From Candidatus Poseidoniales archaeon (GTDB lineage: Archaea; Thermoplasmatota; Poseidoniia; Poseidoniales; Poseidoniaceae), in assembly GCA_003602415.1 (NCBI GenBank), contig QQSK01000007.1:56601-116086 (forward strand): 59,486 nt of DNA. The letters run 5' to 3'. This document shows, piece by piece, positions 9,493 to 19,943 of this stretch. The translations under genes and the position numbers were made by a program. The notes under the pieces are model-generated. The model made no database searches. It worked only from the letters and a program-made list of their open reading frames with translations, and had not been told where the DNA came from. Position 1 is the first letter of the stretch, and every line of letters begins with the position of its first letter.

Positions 9493-12400
9493 TCCTTAGG
9501 CGGCTCAAGTGGCGGTAATTCAGGGACGAATTCATCCATTGAATCATCTTCCTCATCACTAGGGATTTGACTATCTCTAGATACGAATATCACCGCTATT
9601 GCTACTGCAAAAATCAATCCCATCACGATGGTCAGTACGAATACAGGGTCCGATTCTTCAGACTGGGCATCATCTCTGGAGTCTTCATCGCAAATACCGG
9701 TACATTCCTCATCTCCAGTAGTGTTTTGATCGTCTGTTCCTTGGCCAGGGCCGGTTTGCTCAAACTCACAGGTACCATCATCTTGGTCAGCCTGTGAATT
9801 GTAATTTAGAGCACTAGGATCAGTGCAACCTAAAACAGGGTCTGTTTCGACATTTGAGTTGTTGGTGTAATCAGAATCCTCGATAAATGATCTATCTCCA
9901 TTTGCATCATATTGCACATCATAATAATCGTATAATTGCGTCATATCGATGTGATAATTAGCATGTGATGAGCGATTAACAACATCAAAGAATCTGTCAT
10001 CTCCAATTGTGTAAATCGGGTCGACATCCATGCTCTTTAGGTGATTTACATTGTCTCGATAATCTCCATCGAATGTTGTGTCCAGCCAATCACGAATTTC
10101 TTGGTCTGTCATCCCATCAACGTCATTCCAGTGTTCTTTGATGTCATCGAAATCGTTTTTCATAGCCATCGCTAGGCCAGATTCGATGTTTTCCCAGGTT
10201 TGCATTCCATCAACTTCAGATGTTGATGTAACATCTATTGCCTTACTGAAACCTGACCCGTTGATGTATTCCCAATCATCGCCTTTCATTGCAGTCATCA
10301 AATCAATATCTCCGAAAACAGCCTTCCCTTGAACTACTGTAAGTCTTACATCAGGGTCTATTGCTTCGATCATGTTGCGATATGGATTTTCATGGAATGT
10401 GTCAATCACCACTAAATCAGCATACATTCCTGTGTCTATCTGTCCAACAAAGTTCTCCCATTTGCTGATTTCAGCAGGGTTGCTGGTAACCATTTCTACC
10501 AATTCATAATCAGAGAAATGTTTGTCGAGAATATCTCTATTCCACATGTCTGCAACTTTCAGTTCATGTAGGTTATTTTTGGTACCACTTGGCCCCCAAT
10601 CTGGTGCTAGTGAAATTGTAATTCCTGCATTGTCCGCAGCTACAACATCAGTTGTATCACCATATAGAACTAGATTTGAGAACGGCGACCAAACCAAACC
10701 TGCTCCGGTTTGACCCATCTTGTCAAACTGACTTTGGTCTAATGCAGTTCCATGAATCACTACAGTTTCATCCATGATTAGTCCCTTTTCGTAAAGGGCA
10801 TCGAATTCATTTTTGCTCTTTTGGTCCACTCCTTCCGATAGGTGTACGAACCAAGCATTCAGAGTTCCTGAGTTGCTTTTGTCGATTAAGTGCTGACCTG
10901 TGTAATCATCATCTGCTGCTCCACAAACTGCACAAGTATACATTCCATCTTGACCGAAGTTGTATAACTCAACATTTCTGGAAAGCATACTATCCCATGA
11001 ATCAGTTCCACTGCTAGGAGAGCCTTGAACTGCGGTAACTCCTCCCGCAACCGCTTGGACCTCTGCATACTTCATTTGTTCAGATGCCATGTCCCAGCGA
11101 TCGAAATCCTGCACATTATTCTTCATCCAAGTAATACTTGGACCATAATCCCAGTTGTCTCCCCATTGGTATCTGTTGGTGTAACCGCCTTCTTCCGATT
11201 TTTGCGATTCTGAAAGATGGACATTGAAATCCCAAACTGGAATGTGGTTGTAGTGCATGTGATTGTGAAGGTCGATTAATCCAGGGTAAATTGTGGCTTC
11301 AGTATCGTAAACAGATATGTCGTCTGTGTTGATAGGAGGGATTTCTCCATCAGACCAAACGGCAACAATCATTCCATCTTCAATCATTATGTTACCATTT
11401 TCAAGGACATTATTCTGTCCGGTCATCGTTACGACTCTTCCCTTGAGAATATATGTGGATTCGGAACTGTCACCCACTCTAAAGCAAGTTCCCTGTCTTT
11501 CAGCAGGGTTTGCATCACTCTTACCCAGAGTTCCATCTTCATTTAGAGTGTAAGCTACGTCATAGAAAGAATCCTTTGCAGGATATGAAATCATACTCTG
11601 AATAACTCCATTGGTGTCCTTCAACACAGCAAAATCATTTTCGAAGTAGTCAAATTCAATTTGGGTTTTAGACCGGTAAAATGTGATAGATTCACCAGCA
11701 GATAATGAGGTATTCCACCCGATAGAACATGGTGCACTGCCGCCAGCCACATTGTCGTCTAATATCCAATCTGAAATGTCAACAGTAGTGGCTCCATCGT
11801 TTGTAAGTTGGATGTACTGCTCACTATTTGTCCAAACTTCGCCATCGCCATCTAAGTCAACACCTCCGTAATCTTCACCAGAAGATGAAACCAGAATTTC
11901 AGAAATTTTCACACCTAGGTAGTTTTCAGAATTTACCGACCATGAGCCAACGCTTCCAGTAGTACCTCCACCTGTATTATTGCCTCCTGAGTTGTCGATT
12001 TGGCCAACGGTACAGGTTCCTTGAATTGAAGAAGGATTAGGGTCTGCTTTCTCTAAGACTCCATTTGCTCCTGCGGTGTACACTTTATCCCAATCTGAGT
12101 CATAGCCAGGATAGTTGAATACACTTTGAACTTGATTGCTTGAATCAATTAGTGTAGCAGAATCTCCATCGAAAAAATCTAGTTCAATTTCAGTATCTGC
12201 TCGATAAAATGTGATTGACTCACCAGCATTAATGGTTAGATTTTCGATAAGGCAAGAAGCACTTCCTCCATTCGTGATATCATCCAAACTCCAGTTTGAA
12301 AGGTCGACACTCTCTGTGCCATCATTTGAAATCATGATGTATTGATCACTTTCTCTACTGATTTGCCCGTCACCATTCCAATCGGTTCCATTGTGAGATG

Positions 12401-12545
12401 CGTCGTTTGGCGAAACGAGTATTTCAGAAATTACAACTCCCTTGAAATCATCTGAATTGTTACTCCAGTCTCCAGTTTCTGCACTACCTAAGCCAACTGG
12501 TATGGTTGCTAAAATTAGAATTAGAGCAACAAATAATCTACGCAT
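9489..12545 (-). CDS. Surface amidohydrolase with two lamin-tail domains
   Basis: A 1,018-residue exported protein. After a signal peptide (1-22) come two similar lamin-tail-like domains (about 30-185 and 205-350), both with VxISEILVS, a D-x-[ND]-GDG calcium-loop-like stretch, NDGxxxVDxSxW and AGESITFYR. An amidohydrolase domain follows (about 365-760): [13 protein letters not shown] (metal HxH), [12 protein letters not shown] and [10 protein letters not shown], an imidazolonepropionase/cytosine-deaminase-like pattern. Near the C-terminus are a [19 protein letters not shown] repeat, an acidic linker, one membrane helix and an acidic tail, so the enzyme sits outside, anchored to the membrane. 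It probably hydrolyses cyclic amides or peptide-like compounds. The exact substrate is unknown. Confidence 0.88.
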   Translation of the reverse strand: MRRLFVALILILATIPVGLGSAETGDWSNNSDDFKGVVISEILVSPNDASHNGTDWNGDGQISRESDQYIMISNDGTESVDLSNWSLDDITNGGSASCLIENLTINAGESITFYRADTEIELDFFDGDSATLIDSSNQVQSVFNYPGYDSDWDKVYTAGANGVLEKADPNPSSIQGTCTVGQIDNSGGNNTGGGTTGSVGSWSVNSENYLGVKISEILVSSSGEDYGGVDLDGDGEVWTNSEQYIQLTNDGATTVDISDWILDDNVAGGSAPCSIGWNTSLSAGESITFYRSKTQIEFDYFENDFAVLKDTNGVIQSMISYPAKDSFYDVAYTLNEDGTLGKSDANPAERQGTCFRVGDSSESTYILKGRVVTMTGQNNVLENGNIMIEDGMIVAVWSDGEIPPINTDDISVYDTEATIYPGLIDLHNHMHYNHIPVWDFNVHLSESQKSEEGGYTNRYQWGDNWDYGPSITWMKNNVQDFDRWDMASEQMKYAEVQAVAGGVTAVQGSPSSGTDSWDSMLSRNVELYNFGQDGMYTCAVCGAADDDYTGQHLIDKSNSGTLNAWFVHLSEGVDQKSKNEFDALYEKGLIMDETVVIHGTALDQSQFDKMGQTGAGLVWSPFSNLVLYGDTTDVVAADNAGITISLAPDWGPSGTKNNLHELKVADMWNRDILDKHFSDYELVEMVTSNPAEISKWENFVGQIDTGMYADLVVIDTFHENPYRNMIEAIDPDVRLTVVQGKAVFGDIDLMTAMKGDDWEYINGSGFSKAIDVTSTSEVDGMQTWENIESGLAMAMKNDFDDIKEHWNDVDGMTDQEIRDWLDTTFDGDYRDNVNHLKSMDVDPIYTIGDDRFFDVVNRSSHANYHIDMTQLYDYYDVQYDANGDRSFIEDSDYTNNSNVETDPVLGCTDPSALNYNSQADQDDGTCEFEQTGPGQGTDDQNTTGDEECTGICDEDSRDDAQSEESDPVFVLTIVMGLIFAVAIAVIFVSRDSQIPSDEEDDSMDEFVPELPPLEPPKD

Positions 12546-12569
12546 GAATCTCCCAACAAGTCACAGCAC

Positions 12570-14450
12570 ATGAAACCACCCACTACGGGATTTGAAAATC
12601 ATAGACGATTAATGGATAGCCTCAAAGCCAAGTTGTCATGCCCTCAAACCATGCGTAGGGCTCTGTTGATGCTGGTTATTTTGTTGCCGGCTATGTTCTC
12701 CGGTTGTTTCGGAGAAGAGGAGATAATCTCTACCCCCGAGCAAGAATCTGCATACCCACAGCCGTGGGAAAGAGCGGATATTCTTTACGATGATTCGGAT
12801 GTTTTTAGCCGAGTAACGGAAAATGGAACCTACGGTACTGATGCGGTCAGAAGCGTCTATGTTGACGTTCCAACAATTACTGCTGCAGACGGTGGGGCTG
12901 GATTGACAGGTGATGCTGTAGTACACCTTGGTCTATGGTTGCCGGTCATCGAAGGATGTGATTGGGAAGCAGGCAATCTTTCTGAGGAATGTCGTGTTCC
13001 AGTTATTGCAGAAATCGGTCCTTACTACAATGATGGAGATGTAGACGCTCTTACTCCTGCTGACCGTTTGGGAAGATTCCTGATTGAGAACTATGTTCCA
13101 CACGGATACGGCGTGGCTCAAGTTAGCGTCTTTGGTACTGGTGAATCTAACCACTGCATGGACCTGATGGGTACTGATGAACAGCGAGGTATCGATGCAG
13201 CAGTATCTTGGCTTGGAAGCCAGGGCTGGTCCAACGGAAAGGTTGGCATCATTGGAAAATCATATGATGGAAGCACTCCTTGGCAAGCTGCAACTTTTGG
13301 TAATCCCTACCTTGCTACAATCGTTCCAATGTCTGGTTTAGTCGGTGTCCATGAACTAATGTGGCGCAATGGAAGTATGGAGGCAAGAGGCGCAATTATG
13401 CACAATGGTGTCTATGGTTCCTTCGGAATCGACGGTGATGCTGATGATGTTGACAATGCCTGCGAAGGATATGCTGAAGGATACGCCAACGGACCTGCAG
13501 CATATTTGCTTGGCAACATGGTTGACTATGCAGGAAATACTTACTGGACTGAAAGATCGTTCATGGGTAGAGTCTTAGAAAATTACAACGGTTCTGTTTA
13601 CATTATTCAAGGGATGCAGGATTGGAACGTAGACCCTCACATGGCATTCCCAATACACCAACAGGTTGCAGATGCTGGAATCGAAATCAAAACTCTTGCG
13701 GGACAATGGGCTCATGATTATCCGGACAGGGTATCTGGACACAGCTCGCAAGGAGTAGGGCGTGGTCAAGAAGCATATCCTTACACCTTGAGATGGGATT
13801 GGGCTGATGAAATGCTGTATTGGTTTGATTGGTACCTCAAGGGCGAGGGAGAAGCGCCAGTATTAGGTGTTGAAATGCAAGACAACCGTGGAGGCTGGAG
13901 ATTCGAGTCTACTTGGCCTTCAGAAGACACTCAATATCTGGAATTGGAAGTTGACACTCTGGGTCCCACTGGTGCTCTAATGGGCTCTACACAAGCTCCT
14001 ATCACTTTCTCTTACGGGCCATTTGAAACTGACACTTACATTGCAGGAATGCCTACAATACACGTTTCGACAACTCCTCACACAACAAATAACGGACACA
14101 TCTTCATCGAGATGACAGATGATGCTGGAATCCACTTGGGCCATGCTGTTATGGACCTGAGATTCCATGCTGGTGGTCGTGATGGAGTAGTCGCAATTCC
14201 TGCCTTCAGCACTGTAGTTGCACAGATGGAATTTATGCCACTAGATGTATTCTTGGCTGCAGGTGAAACAATTCATTTCACTGTAACTCAAACCGGTGAG
14301 GATTATGTTCCTAGCCCAGCAGCAATAGGTGATTACTCAATCAACTGGGCTGCAAGCACATTGACACTTCCACTGGTCGAGCGCTCATGTGACGATCTAC
14401 ATCAAGTGCCAATGATTGAGTATGGTGAATCAGCAGGAAGAATCTGCTAA
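12570..14450 (+). CDS. CocE/NonD-family (S15-like) hydrolase lipoprotein
   Basis: An exported alpha/beta hydrolase of up to 626 residues. A hydrophobic helix ends in a lipobox (PAMFSGC), so it is probably a membrane-anchored lipoprotein. The serine nucleophile is in [13 protein letters not shown] (the GxSYxG elbow of X-Pro dipeptidyl peptidase and cocaine-esterase relatives). A likely catalytic His is in AGQWAHDYP, and the C-terminal half is the jelly-roll expected for this family. It could cleave prolyl peptides, acyl esters or amides outside the cell. Starts at ATG 12612 and 12651 are also open; 12651 gives the most normal signal peptide ([19 protein letters not shown]). It is divergent from the amidohydrolase. 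Confidence 0.87.
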   Translation: MKPPTTGFENHRRLMDSLKAKLSCPQTMRRALLMLVILLPAMFSGCFGEEEIISTPEQESAYPQPWERADILYDDSDVFSRVTENGTYGTDAVRSVYVDVPTITAADGGAGLTGDAVVHLGLWLPVIEGCDWEAGNLSEECRVPVIAEIGPYYNDGDVDALTPADRLGRFLIENYVPHGYGVAQVSVFGTGESNHCMDLMGTDEQRGIDAAVSWLGSQGWSNGKVGIIGKSYDGSTPWQAATFGNPYLATIVPMSGLVGVHELMWRNGSMEARGAIMHNGVYGSFGIDGDADDVDNACEGYAEGYANGPAAYLLGNMVDYAGNTYWTERSFMGRVLENYNGSVYIIQGMQDWNVDPHMAFPIHQQVADAGIEIKTLAGQWAHDYPDRVSGHSSQGVGRGQEAYPYTLRWDWADEMLYWFDWYLKGEGEAPVLGVEMQDNRGGWRFESTWPSEDTQYLELEVDTLGPTGALMGSTQAPITFSYGPFETDTYIAGMPTIHVSTTPHTTNNGHIFIEMTDDAGIHLGHAVMDLRFHAGGRDGVVAIPAFSTVVAQMEFMPLDVFLAAGETIHFTVTQTGEDYVPSPAAIGDYSINWAASTLTLPLVERSCDDLHQVPMIEYGESAGRIC

Positions 14451-16379
14451 TCAAAACCGGCCCAAGATTGACTTGAATACGTCTTTTGCCTCACCATTTG
14501 AGCGCTCAACTAATCTTCTAACGATTAACTCTGGAGTTGAGCGTGCAAGATGATTCCTTCTTGGTGTTCTATCTACAATCAGTTCCAGATTTTCATCTAA
14601 TCCTCTTGCTTCGATTCCATCTGTTCTCAATTCTCTACCTGCTGCTTCAATAATTGCAGGAGCAAGATGGGTAACAAGTAGCATACATGTTCCATCATGT
14701 GATTCCGCTGCTTCGAGCATACCTGCGATGATTCTAGCACCTGCTCCAGGTTCGGTTATTGCTTCTAGTTCATCCGCTAGAATCAGTTTTGAATTTTCAT
14801 TCGATACCACTTGTGCCAATTGTAGCAATGTTTGCTCCAATGCGCCAGCCGATTGTGTGCCACCTGCCTTGGCAAGAACGTGTAGTGATTCTATCTTCCC
14901 AACCTTTGCTGATTTTGCAGGAACAGGAAGTCCCATGTGTGCAAGAATTGTACAATGTGCTAGCAATTCAAGCATGGTGGTCTTACCTCCACTGTTTGCT
15001 CCAGTTAGCAGGGCAATGGATTGCTTATCGCCACTGTTTGCACATTTCCCTAGACCGTAATCAACAGGGTCAGGAATTCCATCTATCAGTAGGTGTCTGC
15101 CCGCCTTGATAGATATTCCATGCTCACAGATTTCAGGCATTACAGCATCTACTGATTTTGCCCATCGTCCAATGGTTAACCACTGGTCTAACTCAACGAG
15201 TTTTCTTAGAGAGCGTTCACACCTGGATTTGAGTGGTGCCAATCGCCTAGCTAGAGAGATTAGACGGTCGGATTGAGTTGTCTTCCACAACTCCTCTAGT
15301 TGGGAATCTATCCCATCCAGAGTAGTTCTATCCACCTTAGTTGGCCACTCGGTTTTGAATATACTTCGTGGGCATCTAACTCCTACACTCCCTAGTAAGG
15401 TGGCTATTTCATCGGTAGCAGATTCAATTGCTTGCTCGATTGCATCACTAGTTTGTTGGGCCAATTTTCTTTGCAAAACAGCAGCATCAGCCAAAGCTTC
15501 CAACATATCAGAACCAGTAAGATCCAATTTGACATTTTGCATGGATTGGTCTACCTCGTCGTGAATACGCTTCTCAAGTTCTTTTGCTAAAGGCCACAAT
15601 TTATCTCTAACATCTGCAATCGCATTTGCATCAGCTTCGTTGGCCATCTCGTCCAGTAATTCCTGTAATTGTGGCATTCTAATTTCATCAAAATGATTGT
15701 AGAAGCCATCACCTTCAGGTAAACTGGTCAATAATTCAAGAGAATCTCGATTATGCTCAAACCAACCAACACATTTCTCTGGAAGAATCATATCGATAGA
15801 TGAGTTTTCAGGCAGCACCAACCAACCTTCTGGTGTTTGTGCGGGACCGTCTGCTCCAACCCAAGTTACAGATTTGAAAACCTTGTAATCTTTCCAAGTC
15901 TCTTGGTCCGAAGGTGTTAGAACTCTACAAAATCGCTTCAAATCATCAATTGGTTGTTTGGATACTACAACACGTTCGTAGTTTCCTTCAGTATCGGTTG
16001 GAATTCGTAATCCTTCAATTACCATATCACATTCCATAGCCTGTGCAATAATCTCTCTTCGCGAATCGATATCTCGAACAGGCATAAGGTTTCGTAATCG
16101 AGAACGAGTCGATGCGTTAACAGCATGTGTTGCAATCGATGCAACCAACTCTTTGTGCAGCCTAAGTGATTCTGGGGTGGCGAGGAAATCTTCAATCCCG
16201 TTGAGAGATCTTGCCAAACTATCTGCTCTTTTCAGAGACACTCCTTCAACTTCGGCTATGACTTCAGTCTGTCCATCTGCCAATAGTTGTAGAACCTTAT
16301 CTTCAGTACCAAAATGGTCTGTTAATTTCCTTGCTAAACCTGCACCCACCCCGGGTAAAGCCTTCAGAACCATGGCCAA
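14451..16379 (-). CDS. MutS-family ATPase with N-terminal HhH (archaeal MutS2-like)
   Basis: A 642-residue protein. Residues 1-65 form helix-hairpin-helix motifs (LPGVGAGLARKL; VEGVSLKRADSL). The middle is helical and coiled coil, like the MutS core and lever. The C-terminal ATPase has Walker A LLTGANSGGKTTMLE, an ST-type signature region AGGTQSAGALEQ, and Walker B LILADELEAITEPGAG. The MutS1 mismatch-recognition domain (FxE) is not seen, and no Smr endonuclease domain follows, so this is not canonical MutS1 or complete bacterial MutS2. A role in branched-DNA recognition or recombination control is likely by family. It abuts the hydrolase gene tail to tail with no spacer. Confidence 0.85.
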   Translation of the reverse strand: MAMVLKALPGVGAGLARKLTDHFGTEDKVLQLLADGQTEVIAEVEGVSLKRADSLARSLNGIEDFLATPESLRLHKELVASIATHAVNASTRSRLRNLMPVRDIDSRREIIAQAMECDMVIEGLRIPTDTEGNYERVVVSKQPIDDLKRFCRVLTPSDQETWKDYKVFKSVTWVGADGPAQTPEGWLVLPENSSIDMILPEKCVGWFEHNRDSLELLTSLPEGDGFYNHFDEIRMPQLQELLDEMANEADANAIADVRDKLWPLAKELEKRIHDEVDQSMQNVKLDLTGSDMLEALADAAVLQRKLAQQTSDAIEQAIESATDEIATLLGSVGVRCPRSIFKTEWPTKVDRTTLDGIDSQLEELWKTTQSDRLISLARRLAPLKSRCERSLRKLVELDQWLTIGRWAKSVDAVMPEICEHGISIKAGRHLLIDGIPDPVDYGLGKCANSGDKQSIALLTGANSGGKTTMLELLAHCTILAHMGLPVPAKSAKVGKIESLHVLAKAGGTQSAGALEQTLLQLAQVVSNENSKLILADELEAITEPGAGARIIAGMLEAAESHDGTCMLLVTHLAPAIIEAAGRELRTDGIEARGLDENLELIVDRTPRRNHLARSTPELIVRRLVERSNGEAKDVFKSILGRF

Positions 16380-16451
16380 AATTGAATGTCAAGAGGTTTT
16401 GAAGATAGGGGTCGCTTACCCCTTTACTTTCACATTACTTTTTGAATGCGC

Positions 16452-16802
16452 TCATACTTCCCAATTTAATTGATATCCTCTGACGAAGAATGAAATCACA
16501 ACTATGGGTATTCCAATAGCACAAATACCGGCTGGGATGAAAATCCACATTCCACTATATACTCCGGTGTCATCATTGAAAATAGCGAATCCGATGAATG
16601 TAATTACTGCTATAGCTATAATTGCAAGTCCAATTTTCATACCTATGCTCATAAAAACTCGTGTACGACCAAATAGTGGAAGAGCATTAACCTGGTCTCC
16701 ATATGAGAATTCTTCCTCGCAGTGAGGACAATCAAACAACCCGAATCCATCAACATGCAATTCAATTTCTCCTCCACAATGAGGACATTGAATTACGACC
16801 AT
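16452..16802 (-). CDS. Small zinc-ribbon membrane protein
   Basis: A 116-residue protein starting at ATG 16802 (the frame is open to 16910, but that extension has no protein-like features). The N-terminus is a zinc ribbon: CPHCGGEIELHVDG, then FDCPHCEEEFSYGD (CxxC...CxxC). Two hydrophobic helices follow (GLAIIAIAVITFIGFAIF and IFIPAGICAIGIPIVVISFF). The ribbon would face the cytoplasm if the N-terminus is inside. The function is unknown; zinc-ribbon membrane proteins of this kind are common in this lineage. Confidence 0.6.
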   Translation of the reverse strand: MVVIQCPHCGGEIELHVDGFGLFDCPHCEEEFSYGDQVNALPLFGRTRVFMSIGMKIGLAIIAIAVITFIGFAIFNDDTGVYSGMWIFIPAGICAIGIPIVVISFFVRGYQLNWEV

Positions 16803-16943
16803 GCTGATTCCAGAAATTGCTGTGCGATAAGGTTTGAGCAGTTTCAATGCTAACGGTAGCGATGCATACGGTCCACTGCAAGTCCCAGTAAATACTAATT
16901 TTGAGCACATGGGTGTTATGGAGAACCCTCGTAAAAACGCACT

Positions 16944-17786
16944 TCAGCTATCATCATTAACAACACCTAATTCATACGATGGAATGTAGTTGCAGCTTAC
17001 AGGAACTTCTTCTCCAATTTCATCTGCTATTCTGTCAACTTCCAATTGCCAGTCATCCCGGTCTGGTTCATACCATGTAATGTAAAATACTTCAGGAGGT
17101 GAAATGTCGCTAACCTTTGTAGAACAATATCCATCATATTCGAGAATTATTCCTCTTTCCGCAGAATATATTTTCCAACATAGTTCGCCTTCATAGTAGG
17201 TTTCAGTCGTACAAAAATTGTAATAATCACCTTTATTCGATGACTCAATCGAATAATTATCTGTATTCCATTCCCAATAACAGAGCCCGTCTCGCATTTC
17301 ATAAACTCTATTTTTGCCCTTGAAATGATTGTTATCCATGTGGCATTCGGGTTCATCAAAGTCTGAGTTATTCCACGGCACGTTAACCCAGTAGAATGAA
17401 TCTTCTTCAAAAAGCCAACCATTCCCAGAGTAATCCCAAAGAATTTCACCATAAAATTCGGGTTCAGTATAAGGATCGTATGCATAATAACCTGCAGTTC
17501 CAATAAGCCCAAGAATCAATATCGAGGAAATGAAAATCTTCTTTCGTGAACTGTTTCCATCGAGATTAGTACTATTTGAAGATTCAATACCATTGGTTGG
17601 CAAACCAATTTCAATTGAATTTTGTACAGATGGTTGTGGAATACTGGCTGCATTAGGAGAGATATGCAATGAAGGGTTGATTTTAGGATCTTGAAATTCC
17701 GGAAAGTATTGTTTTGTATATTGTGCAGCAGCCAGTGGAGAGTAGCCTTGTTGAATCAACTGCTGATAGTATTGCATACCCTCCAT
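16944..17786 (-). CDS. Hypothetical single-pass membrane protein with N-terminal helical motif
   Basis: Not recognised. It has 280 residues. The N-terminus carries a short helical motif (YYQQLIQQGYSPLAAAQY) like the roughly 25-residue 'x-QLIxQGYxxxxAxxY' segments seen in many archaeal membrane proteins. It is followed by a Ser/Asn-rich linker, one membrane helix (about 84-102) and a roughly 175-residue outer domain with several cysteines (in ECHMDNN, GLCYWEW, FCTTETYY, ELCWKIY, GYCSTK, SCNYIPS) that could form disulfides. The region looks A/T-richer than its neighbours. No enzyme motif is visible. Confidence 0.55.
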   Translation of the reverse strand: MEGMQYYQQLIQQGYSPLAAAQYTKQYFPEFQDPKINPSLHISPNAASIPQPSVQNSIEIGLPTNGIESSNSTNLDGNSSRKKIFISSILILGLIGTAGYYAYDPYTEPEFYGEILWDYSGNGWLFEEDSFYWVNVPWNNSDFDEPECHMDNNHFKGKNRVYEMRDGLCYWEWNTDNYSIESSNKGDYYNFCTTETYYEGELCWKIYSAERGIILEYDGYCSTKVSDISPPEVFYITWYEPDRDDWQLEVDRIADEIGEEVPVSCNYIPSYELGVVNDDS

Positions 17787-17905
17787 AAAGAACTCAACTG
17801 AGGACAGATATATGTTATTATTGCCGGCAGATTCTACAATTTTAGTATGTACAAGGGCCCCCTCTCGAATGTAATCTTCATATCCAAGTACACTTACCGA
17901 GGTTT

Positions 17906-18433
17906 ATGGCCTTCGATGACTTTCAAAAACATTGTAAAGAGTGTAAGAAAGGTAAGCCATGTGGGAAATTTCACATTTATGTAATGACTGTTGATCCTCG
18001 TCTGAAGGTTGGTAAAAAAAGTAAGAAAGTCCGATTCAGAAAAATTAATCCTGATACACACCAAAATGGAAAGGCTCTGTACGTTGGGAAATGTGAGTGC
18101 TCACCAAGGTGTAGACAGAGCAAACACAGAAATTACAACTCAAAAAAACCTACTAAGTGGTCTTGTTATTGTGGCAAATACGAGTCTAATAATTTGTATC
18201 ACCCGTATAGAGACAAACCTACCAGAATTCATGACTTCCTGAAAGGAGAATATGGATATCTTCAACCAAAACTTTTCAGAAAATTGAACCCTTTTAAAAC
18301 TTCTGAAGATGCTAATAATGCCGAGGAAGAATTGGCTATTCAACTCAGAAAGGATGGTTTTGCAGTTTGGGCTGGACACCATGATGACAAAATCGTAGAA
18401 AGATTTGATTTAGAAAATAACATAACCGAATAG
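17906..18433 (+). CDS. GIY-YIG-like nuclease-fold protein, cysteine-rich
   Basis: A 175-residue protein with the pattern of a GIY-YIG domain: FHIYVMTVDP (first strand), ALYVGKCECSPRCR (second strand with YVGK, then Arg), a His further on, the segment YGYLQPKLFRKLNPFKT, and AEEELAIQLRKDGFAVWAGHH with the likely catalytic Glu. This is the arrangement of a family of uncharacterised GIY-YIG proteins with a 'YG.L.P.L...NP' insert and a 'G..VW.GgH' end. It also has Cys clusters (HCKECKKGKPC, CECSPRC, CYC) that could bind zinc. The DNA is A/T-rich and the neighbours are unrelated, so gene transfer is possible. The substrate is unknown. Confidence 0.6.
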   Translation: MAFDDFQKHCKECKKGKPCGKFHIYVMTVDPRLKVGKKSKKVRFRKINPDTHQNGKALYVGKCECSPRCRQSKHRNYNSKKPTKWSCYCGKYESNNLYHPYRDKPTRIHDFLKGEYGYLQPKLFRKLNPFKTSEDANNAEEELAIQLRKDGFAVWAGHHDDKIVERFDLENNITE

Positions 18434-18544
18434 AGTAATTCACAAGGGCCTACCCAAAAACCCATGCGAATTTGATTGATGATTGGATGGGCTTTGAGCG
18501 GGTCATTTTAGACGGTACCGTTGTATTTGCTAAATCGACTAATT

Positions 18545-19942
18545 TTAGTTGATTGGCCCATAGACTGGCATCTCAATTTCAACAGCGAATAGAGGGTCAG
18601 GATCGCTTGAGTCATGATATGCAACCACAACACCGCCATCGTTCAAAATTCCTAATGATGCAAAATCAAAACGTATGTCGTTACCAGCGCCGCTAGTTGA
18701 ATCAAGGTCTCCAAGACCAATGTAAGTCAAGGTATCAGGAGCCATTGATTGTGAATAATCTCTGACATGGTATAGAGTGTCTACATCCGGTCCTTCTGAA
18801 GACTGATATCTAACATTCAGAACGAATAGGTCTAGAGCACCATTAGCTTGGAACTCCCATTCTTCGATAGCAGCCCAATTTTCATCAGAATAATTCTGAG
18901 TGGCCCAGGTAGTTCCTCCGTCATACGATAGGTGGTGAGTGAATGTATTGCCCGCTAGGCTAACGCAATGTAAAGCACCTGTTGAATCCAATTGACAGTA
19001 TTCGCTAGGGAATTGAACATCATGTTTGTTCCAGTTCAAGGAAGTATCCAAGAATGCAGATGTTCCATCACTGAAGTATTGTGGGAAATATAATCCTCCA
19101 CTCGGTACAGGGAATGCTCTCATTTCTTTGTGAGGCTTATTGACATCGTAGTATTCTCCAATGTTTGAGAAGTTAAGGTCAACTTCTTCAGCTCCTGGAT
19201 TGGAATTTCGTCCAGCGAATTGGAAGTTGTAGTAATTCAATCCGTCAACGCTGATTTGTCCGCCTGCATTTTGAGTTTGATGCCAGAAGTTGGAAACTAC
19301 CAGGCTTGCCCAATCACCACTTCCGATGTTTGAGGAAATAGGACCTATGACTTCAACTTGCCATGAGCGGTCATAGAAAGGCTCAGTCAATCGATTGTAG
19401 CACCAAGTCCATTCATCTTCGGATTCATCATACAGAATGGCATAGAACTTGTCTAGTTTACCATCTGCTCCAACATAAGGGAACCATGACATAGAAATGA
19501 TGTCACCATTGGTTGCTTGCACAATACTACCCTCTCCAAGGCCTTCTTGACCAGGATTTGTTGGAACTGGGGTTCTGCACATAGGGTCGGTGAATACTCC
19601 TGGAATGTAAGTGTCCCATTCATGTCCACGGTCGTGTGACCATACAGGATACTCTCCACCAATGTTTAGGATAGTTCCATCAATTGTAGTAGCAATGTAA
19701 TGTTCACAACAGTTTCCGCCGTAATCCTTGTTGAAAACAGCCCATGTTGTTGAAGTGCTTTCATTTAGGTTCAGATCAATGGTAGTAAATTCCCATGGCG
19801 ATATTGCAGGAATGGTGTCAACCATTTCATAATCAAGCCAAATTGGAGTCTCCTCTTGTGACTCTACAATGGTTTCACCCTCGCCAAAACAACCCGCTAA
19901 GAGAGTCGATAATGCCAGAACAAAAGCCATTGCTACTCTCAT
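18545..19942 (-). CDS. Exported Asp-box (BNR-like) lipoprotein
   Basis: A 465-residue protein with a clear lipoprotein signal peptide (MRVAMAFVLALSTLLAGC), so it is probably lipid-anchored on the outer face. The remainder is beta-rich. An Asp-box-like turn, HLSYDGGTTWATQ (about 330-345), and a weaker SHDRGHEWDTY (about 102-112) suggest a sialidase-type beta-propeller. No sialidase catalytic arginine triad can be identified by eye, so an enzymatic call is not justified. It lies directly downstream of ileS on the same strand with almost no gap. Confidence 0.65.
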   Translation of the reverse strand: MRVAMAFVLALSTLLAGCFGEGETIVESQEETPIWLDYEMVDTIPAISPWEFTTIDLNLNESTSTTWAVFNKDYGGNCCEHYIATTIDGTILNIGGEYPVWSHDRGHEWDTYIPGVFTDPMCRTPVPTNPGQEGLGEGSIVQATNGDIISMSWFPYVGADGKLDKFYAILYDESEDEWTWCYNRLTEPFYDRSWQVEVIGPISSNIGSGDWASLVVSNFWHQTQNAGGQISVDGLNYYNFQFAGRNSNPGAEEVDLNFSNIGEYYDVNKPHKEMRAFPVPSGGLYFPQYFSDGTSAFLDTSLNWNKHDVQFPSEYCQLDSTGALHCVSLAGNTFTHHLSYDGGTTWATQNYSDENWAAIEEWEFQANGALDLFVLNVRYQSSEGPDVDTLYHVRDYSQSMAPDTLTYIGLGDLDSTSGAGNDIRFDFASLGILNDGGVVVAYHDSSDPDPLFAVEIEMPVYGPIN

Positions 19943-19943
19943 T

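Noticed and set aside
18434-18544. Gap between the GIY-YIG-like and Asp-box genes, checked for a tRNA or small RNA
   Set aside because: Only a weak CCCAT/ATGGG stem is present; no cloverleaf, terminator or conserved motif was found.
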